A stretch of 64,000 bases of DNA. Origin: Bacteroidota bacterium (lineage in GTDB: Bacteria > Bacteroidota > Bacteroidia > CAIKAF01). The notes under the pieces are model-generated. The model did not search any database and was not told the DNA's origin. It saw only the letters and a list, made by a program, of their open reading frames with translations. The position numbers were made by a program, and so were the translations under genes. The stretch lies in NCBI GenBank assembly GCA_023432985.1, contig JAEZEQ010000042.1:5834-69833 (forward strand). Direction: 5' to 3'. Of the stretch, positions 61,815 to 64,000 are shown in pieces; position 1 is the first letter of the stretch, and each line of letters opens with the position of its first letter.

Positions 61815-63245
61815 ATGGCCAAAAAACTAGTAGAACAAAGAGAGAATAATTTCTTTGATGATGTGGTGAAATATTTTGATAAAGCGGCTAAATTTGTAGA
61901 TGCCGATCAGGGTATTTTAGATCAAATTAAGTACTGCAACAGCGTTTACAGAATTAAATTTCCCATAAAAGTAGGCAATAAAGTAGAGGTAATTGAGGCA
62001 TATCGCGCCGAACATTCACACCATAAAACACCCACAAAAGGTGGAATTCGCTATAGCGAACATGTAAATCAGGATGAGGTAATGGCCTTATCGGCATTAA
62101 TGACTTATAAATGTGCCATCGTAGATGTACCATTTGGCGGCGCTAAAGGCGGTATTAAAGTAAACCCGCGCCAATATTCCGACGAAGCGCTCGAGAAGAT
62201 CACACGCCGTTATACAACCGAGCTCATTAAGAAAAATTTTATAGGCCCCGGTATTGATGTGCCCGCACCCGACTATGGAACAGGCGAAAGAGAAATGGCA
62301 TGGATCGCCGATACATACCAAACTTTTCATCCACTCGATATTGATTCCCTCGGTTGTGTAACCGGAAAACCGGTTGGACAAGGTGGTATCAGAGGCCGAC
62401 GCGAAGCAACCGGATTAGGCATCTTTTACGGCGTAAGACACGCACTTACTTATGAAGAGGATTGCAAAAAATGGGGCATGAAACCGGGAATTAAAGGGAA
62501 AAGAATCGTAATTCAAGGACTCGGAAATGTAGGTTATAATGCAGCCAAGTTCTTTCACGAAGCCGGAGCCACTATTACCGCTATCGCTGAATACAATAGC
62601 GCTATCTATTCCGAAAAAGGAATTAACCCCGATGAAGCTATCGCTTATTTTAAAGAAAAAGGTACTTTGGAAGGTTTAAAAGGATCTAAATCGTTTAAAA
62701 AACCTGCCGATGCACTCGAATTTGAATGTGATATCCTTGTCCCCGCCGCACTCGAAAATCAAATTCATGCCAATAATGCGAAAAACATTAAAGCTAAAAT
62801 TGTTGCCGAAGGCGCAAATGGCCCCGTTACACCGGAAGGTGAAGCCATCCTGATTAAAAAAGGTATTATCATTATTCCCGATATTTATCTGAATGCAGGT
62901 GGCGTTACTGTAAGCTATTTCGAATGGCTCAAAAACCTTTCTCACGTGCGATTCGGACGCATGGAAAAAAGATTTCAAGGAAGCGTTAATGCCAAAATTA
63001 TTCAATCTATTGAAAAATCAACCGGCAAGAAAATTAGTCCCGCCGAGAAAAAAGCTATGCTCGAAGGCCCTGACGAAATCTCTTTGGTCTATTCAGGACT
63101 CGAAGAAACTATGATTAATGCTTATGATAAAATTCGAGATACCTATTGGGAAACAAAGGGTATCAACGATATGCGAACCGCAGCTTTTGTAGTCGCCCTG
63201 CGAAAAATTGTTGAGTCCTACTCTCTATTGGGCATTTTCCCATAA
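61815..63245 (+). CDS. Glu/Leu/Phe/Val dehydrogenase (glutamate dehydrogenase)
   Basis: The 476-aa enzyme interconverts glutamate and 2-oxoglutarate with NAD(P). The substrate domain has TPTKGGIRYSEHV, CAIVDVPFGGAKGGIKVNP, in part (VPFGGAKGGI, with the catalytic Lys region), and the active-site phrase DVPAPDYGTGEREMAW, in part. The dinucleotide motif is VIQGLGNVGYNAAKFFHE, in part (GLGNVGYNAAK). The C-terminal SYFEWLKNLSHVRFGRMEKR, in part (SYFEWLKNL), is characteristic. It is about 50 residues longer than many bacterial NAD-type enzymes. Coenzyme preference cannot be stated from sequence alone. It is a single gene with its own promoter and a strong terminator. Confidence 0.93.
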   Translation: MAKKLVEQRENNFFDDVVKYFDKAAKFVDADQGILDQIKYCNSVYRIKFPIKVGNKVEVIEAYRAEHSHHKTPTKGGIRYSEHVNQDEVMALSALMTYKCAIVDVPFGGAKGGIKVNPRQYSDEALEKITRRYTTELIKKNFIGPGIDVPAPDYGTGEREMAWIADTYQTFHPLDIDSLGCVTGKPVGQGGIRGRREATGLGIFYGVRHALTYEEDCKKWGMKPGIKGKRIVIQGLGNVGYNAAKFFHEAGATITAIAEYNSAIYSEKGINPDEAIAYFKEKGTLEGLKGSKSFKKPADALEFECDILVPAALENQIHANNAKNIKAKIVAEGANGPVTPEGEAILIKKGIIIIPDIYLNAGGVTVSYFEWLKNLSHVRFGRMEKRFQGSVNAKIIQSIEKSTGKKISPAEKKAMLEGPDEISLVYSGLEETMINAYDKIRDTYWETKGINDMRTAAFVVALRKIVESYSLLGIFP

Positions 63246-63259
63246 ATTGCTTTTATTCA

Positions 63260-63291
63260 AAATGCCATCTCTAAGGATGGCATTTTTTTTT
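63260..63291 (+). terminator. Terminator of the glutamate dehydrogenase gene
   Basis: A perfect 10-bp stem AAATGCCATC/GATGGCATTT with a 6-nt loop, running directly into a T-tract. Confidence 0.9.
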
Positions 63292-63292
63292 C

Positions 63293-63322
63293 AAAAAAAA
63301 ACCGCCTATACGCATAGACGGT
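63293..63322 (-). terminator. Terminator of the small lipoprotein gene
   Basis: On the minus strand ACCGTCTAT-GCGT-ATAGGCGGT (one mismatch) runs into eight T. A T-run on the other side may make it bidirectional. Confidence 0.75.
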
Positions 63323-63343
63323 ATTTTTTTAATATTAGGTTTA

Positions 63344-63583
63344 TTATTTTGAATCAACACATGTTACATCGCCCTCATCTACGCCAAAACCCTCTGCTTC
63401 TTTTATTACATCGGCTTTGAATAATTCCAACTGATCCTTATTGCCGCATGATTCTCTTTCTGTGGTCAATTGCGATGGTTCTACATAACTGCATTTCAAG
63501 CATTTTTTACAAGAAAAAAAAGTGCTTGCACCGGCAGCCATTACTAATAATAAAATAAAACGTGCTTTTTTCATATTGCTCAT
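63344..63583 (-). CDS. Small cysteine-containing lipoprotein, ~79 aa
   Basis: From MSNMKKARFILLLVMAAGAS the signal ends at a lipobox STFFSC. The mature part starts CKKCLKCSYVEPSQL and has two more Cys (ESCGNK, VTCVDSK), five in all counting the lipidated one. MKKARF at 63574 is an equally good start. I recognise no family; small lipoproteins with a CxxC near the N-terminus are common in this phylum. The extra Cys could form disulfides in the periplasm. It stands alone and has its own terminator. Confidence 0.65.
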   Translation of the reverse strand: MSNMKKARFILLLVMAAGASTFFSCKKCLKCSYVEPSQLTTERESCGNKDQLELFKADVIKEAEGFGVDEGDVTCVDSK

Positions 63584-63726
63584 AAAGTTTAAACGAATGT
63601 ACATTTTTTTTATGAAAATGACCTCTCCATTGTTTTAAATAATCTCAAGTAAAAATTGATAAAAGGATTTATTCAAGCTAAGTCAAGCTCCAACGAAGAA
63701 ATGCAAAGCAGAAATAATTTTTACGT

Positions 63727-63798
63727 GGGAGCGTACTAATGGTACGTGACCGAACTGAGTTAAGTTCCAACGCAGCGTGGTGCAGTAGAAATGATTTT
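63727..63798. repeat. 72-bp direct repeat, copy A
   Basis: Begins GGGAGCGTAC, includes GGTACGTGACCGAACTGAG and ends AATGATTTT. Copy B differs at five of 72 positions by my reading. Its inner part holds GTAC-TAATG-GTAC, a small dyad. Confidence 0.85.
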
Positions 63799-63862
63799 CA
63801 AGGTAAAAAGGTCTTAAAATGATTTATGCAAGCCGCCGCAAGGCGGAACGCAAACGAAGTGA

Positions 63863-63934
63863 GGGAGCGTACTAAAGGTACGTGACCGAACTGAGTTAAG
63901 TTCCAACGCAGCGCGGTGCCGCAGAAATAATTTT
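63863..63934. repeat. 72-bp direct repeat, copy B
   Basis: Same unit as copy A, offset by 136 bp, preceded by a segment (GCAAACGAAGTGA) that hints at a longer repeat unit. The copy ends GCAGAAATAATTTT. Confidence 0.85.
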
Positions 63935-64000
63935 AAACAAAAATCAAGCGCTGCGGAAGTTTCGTCTACCCCAAAGCGTACCCTTTCCTAAAAGGAAATA

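Larger units (their letters stand above)
63605..64000. other. Gene-free right edge containing repeats
   Basis: About 400 bp without a credible gene. It contains two near-identical 72-bp copies, a degenerate third piece at about 63680-63720, and a GCAA-capped hairpin CCGCC-GCAA-GGCGG at about 63833-63846. The 63935-64000 part is unremarkable. Confidence 0.6.

Noticed and set aside
53936..63245. Horizontal transfer as the reason for altered codon usage
   Set aside because: The block contains core genes (nadK, uppS, bamA, skp) in their normal phylum context, with no mobile-element marks.
63600..64000. CRISPR array
   Set aside because: The repeats are 72 bp with 136-bp spacing and only two good copies; there are no short regular repeats and no cas genes.

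Overview
The window comes from a member of the Bacteroidota. Three things point there. Promoters follow the TTTG-N19/20-TAnnTTTG pattern, with almost no Shine-Dalgarno sequences. The type IX secretion (T9SS) translocon SprA is present, with several secreted proteins carrying the C-terminal T9SS sorting domain (xxPNPxxx ... K/R-rich end). The ATP synthase cluster (an AtpI-like gene, then atpBEFHAG) lacks atpD and atpC. Base composition is moderately AT-rich. I cannot place it below phylum, although the gene set would fit Chitinophagales or Sphingobacteriia. I see no rRNA, CRISPR array, prophage or transposase; most of the window is chromosomal core.

Layout. 0-10 kb: the end of an OmpA-type protein; two small unknown proteins; a minus-strand module of deoC, a secreted PIG-L deacetylase, a 32-residue membrane peptide and an SSS symporter; an orphan candidate small RNA at about 6.47-6.56 kb; and a DUF1800/DUF1501 pair. 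10-18 kb: sprA overlapped by ruvA. 18-22 kb: a thioredoxin-fold protein, a ferredoxin-NADP reductase-like enzyme, gmd and fcl (GDP-L-fucose synthesis) and a 42-residue cysteine-rich mini-protein. 22-28 kb (minus): a T9SS subtilase, two related lipoproteins, mnmA, a MORN-type protein and a glycosyltransferase. 28-36 kb (plus): lon-murQ, a glycine-rich T9SS protein with a PhoD phosphatase, and two small membrane proteins. 36-41 kb: divergent TSUP/TetR genes, an acidic membrane-anchored protein, dnaK and tRNA-Gln. 41-47 kb: the ATP synthase operon, then tRNA-Leu and tRNA-Gly. 47-54 kb: a lipoprotein, an outer-membrane patatin, a BtuF-like protein, a hydrolase and pdxJ. 54-63 kb: CBS protein, nadK, two PorG-like proteins, uppS, bamA, skp and gdh. 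63.3-64 kb: a small lipoprotein and a repeat tract.

How the genes fit together. Envelope biogenesis and secretion dominate: BamA/Skp insert outer-membrane proteins, SprA and the PorG-like proteins belong to T9SS, and at least four cargo proteins (DUF1501, subtilase, glycine-rich protein, PhoD) carry sorting domains. UppS, MurQ, Gmd/Fcl and the glycosyltransferase serve cell-wall and surface-glycan metabolism.

Most novel-looking items: the orphan RNA with a perfect promoter, a G7 loop and a UUCG terminator; three mini-proteins of 32, 42 and 31 residues; a large set of genes whose start codon lies only 4-7 nt after the -7 box, implying leaderless mRNAs; and the near-identical repeats at the right edge.
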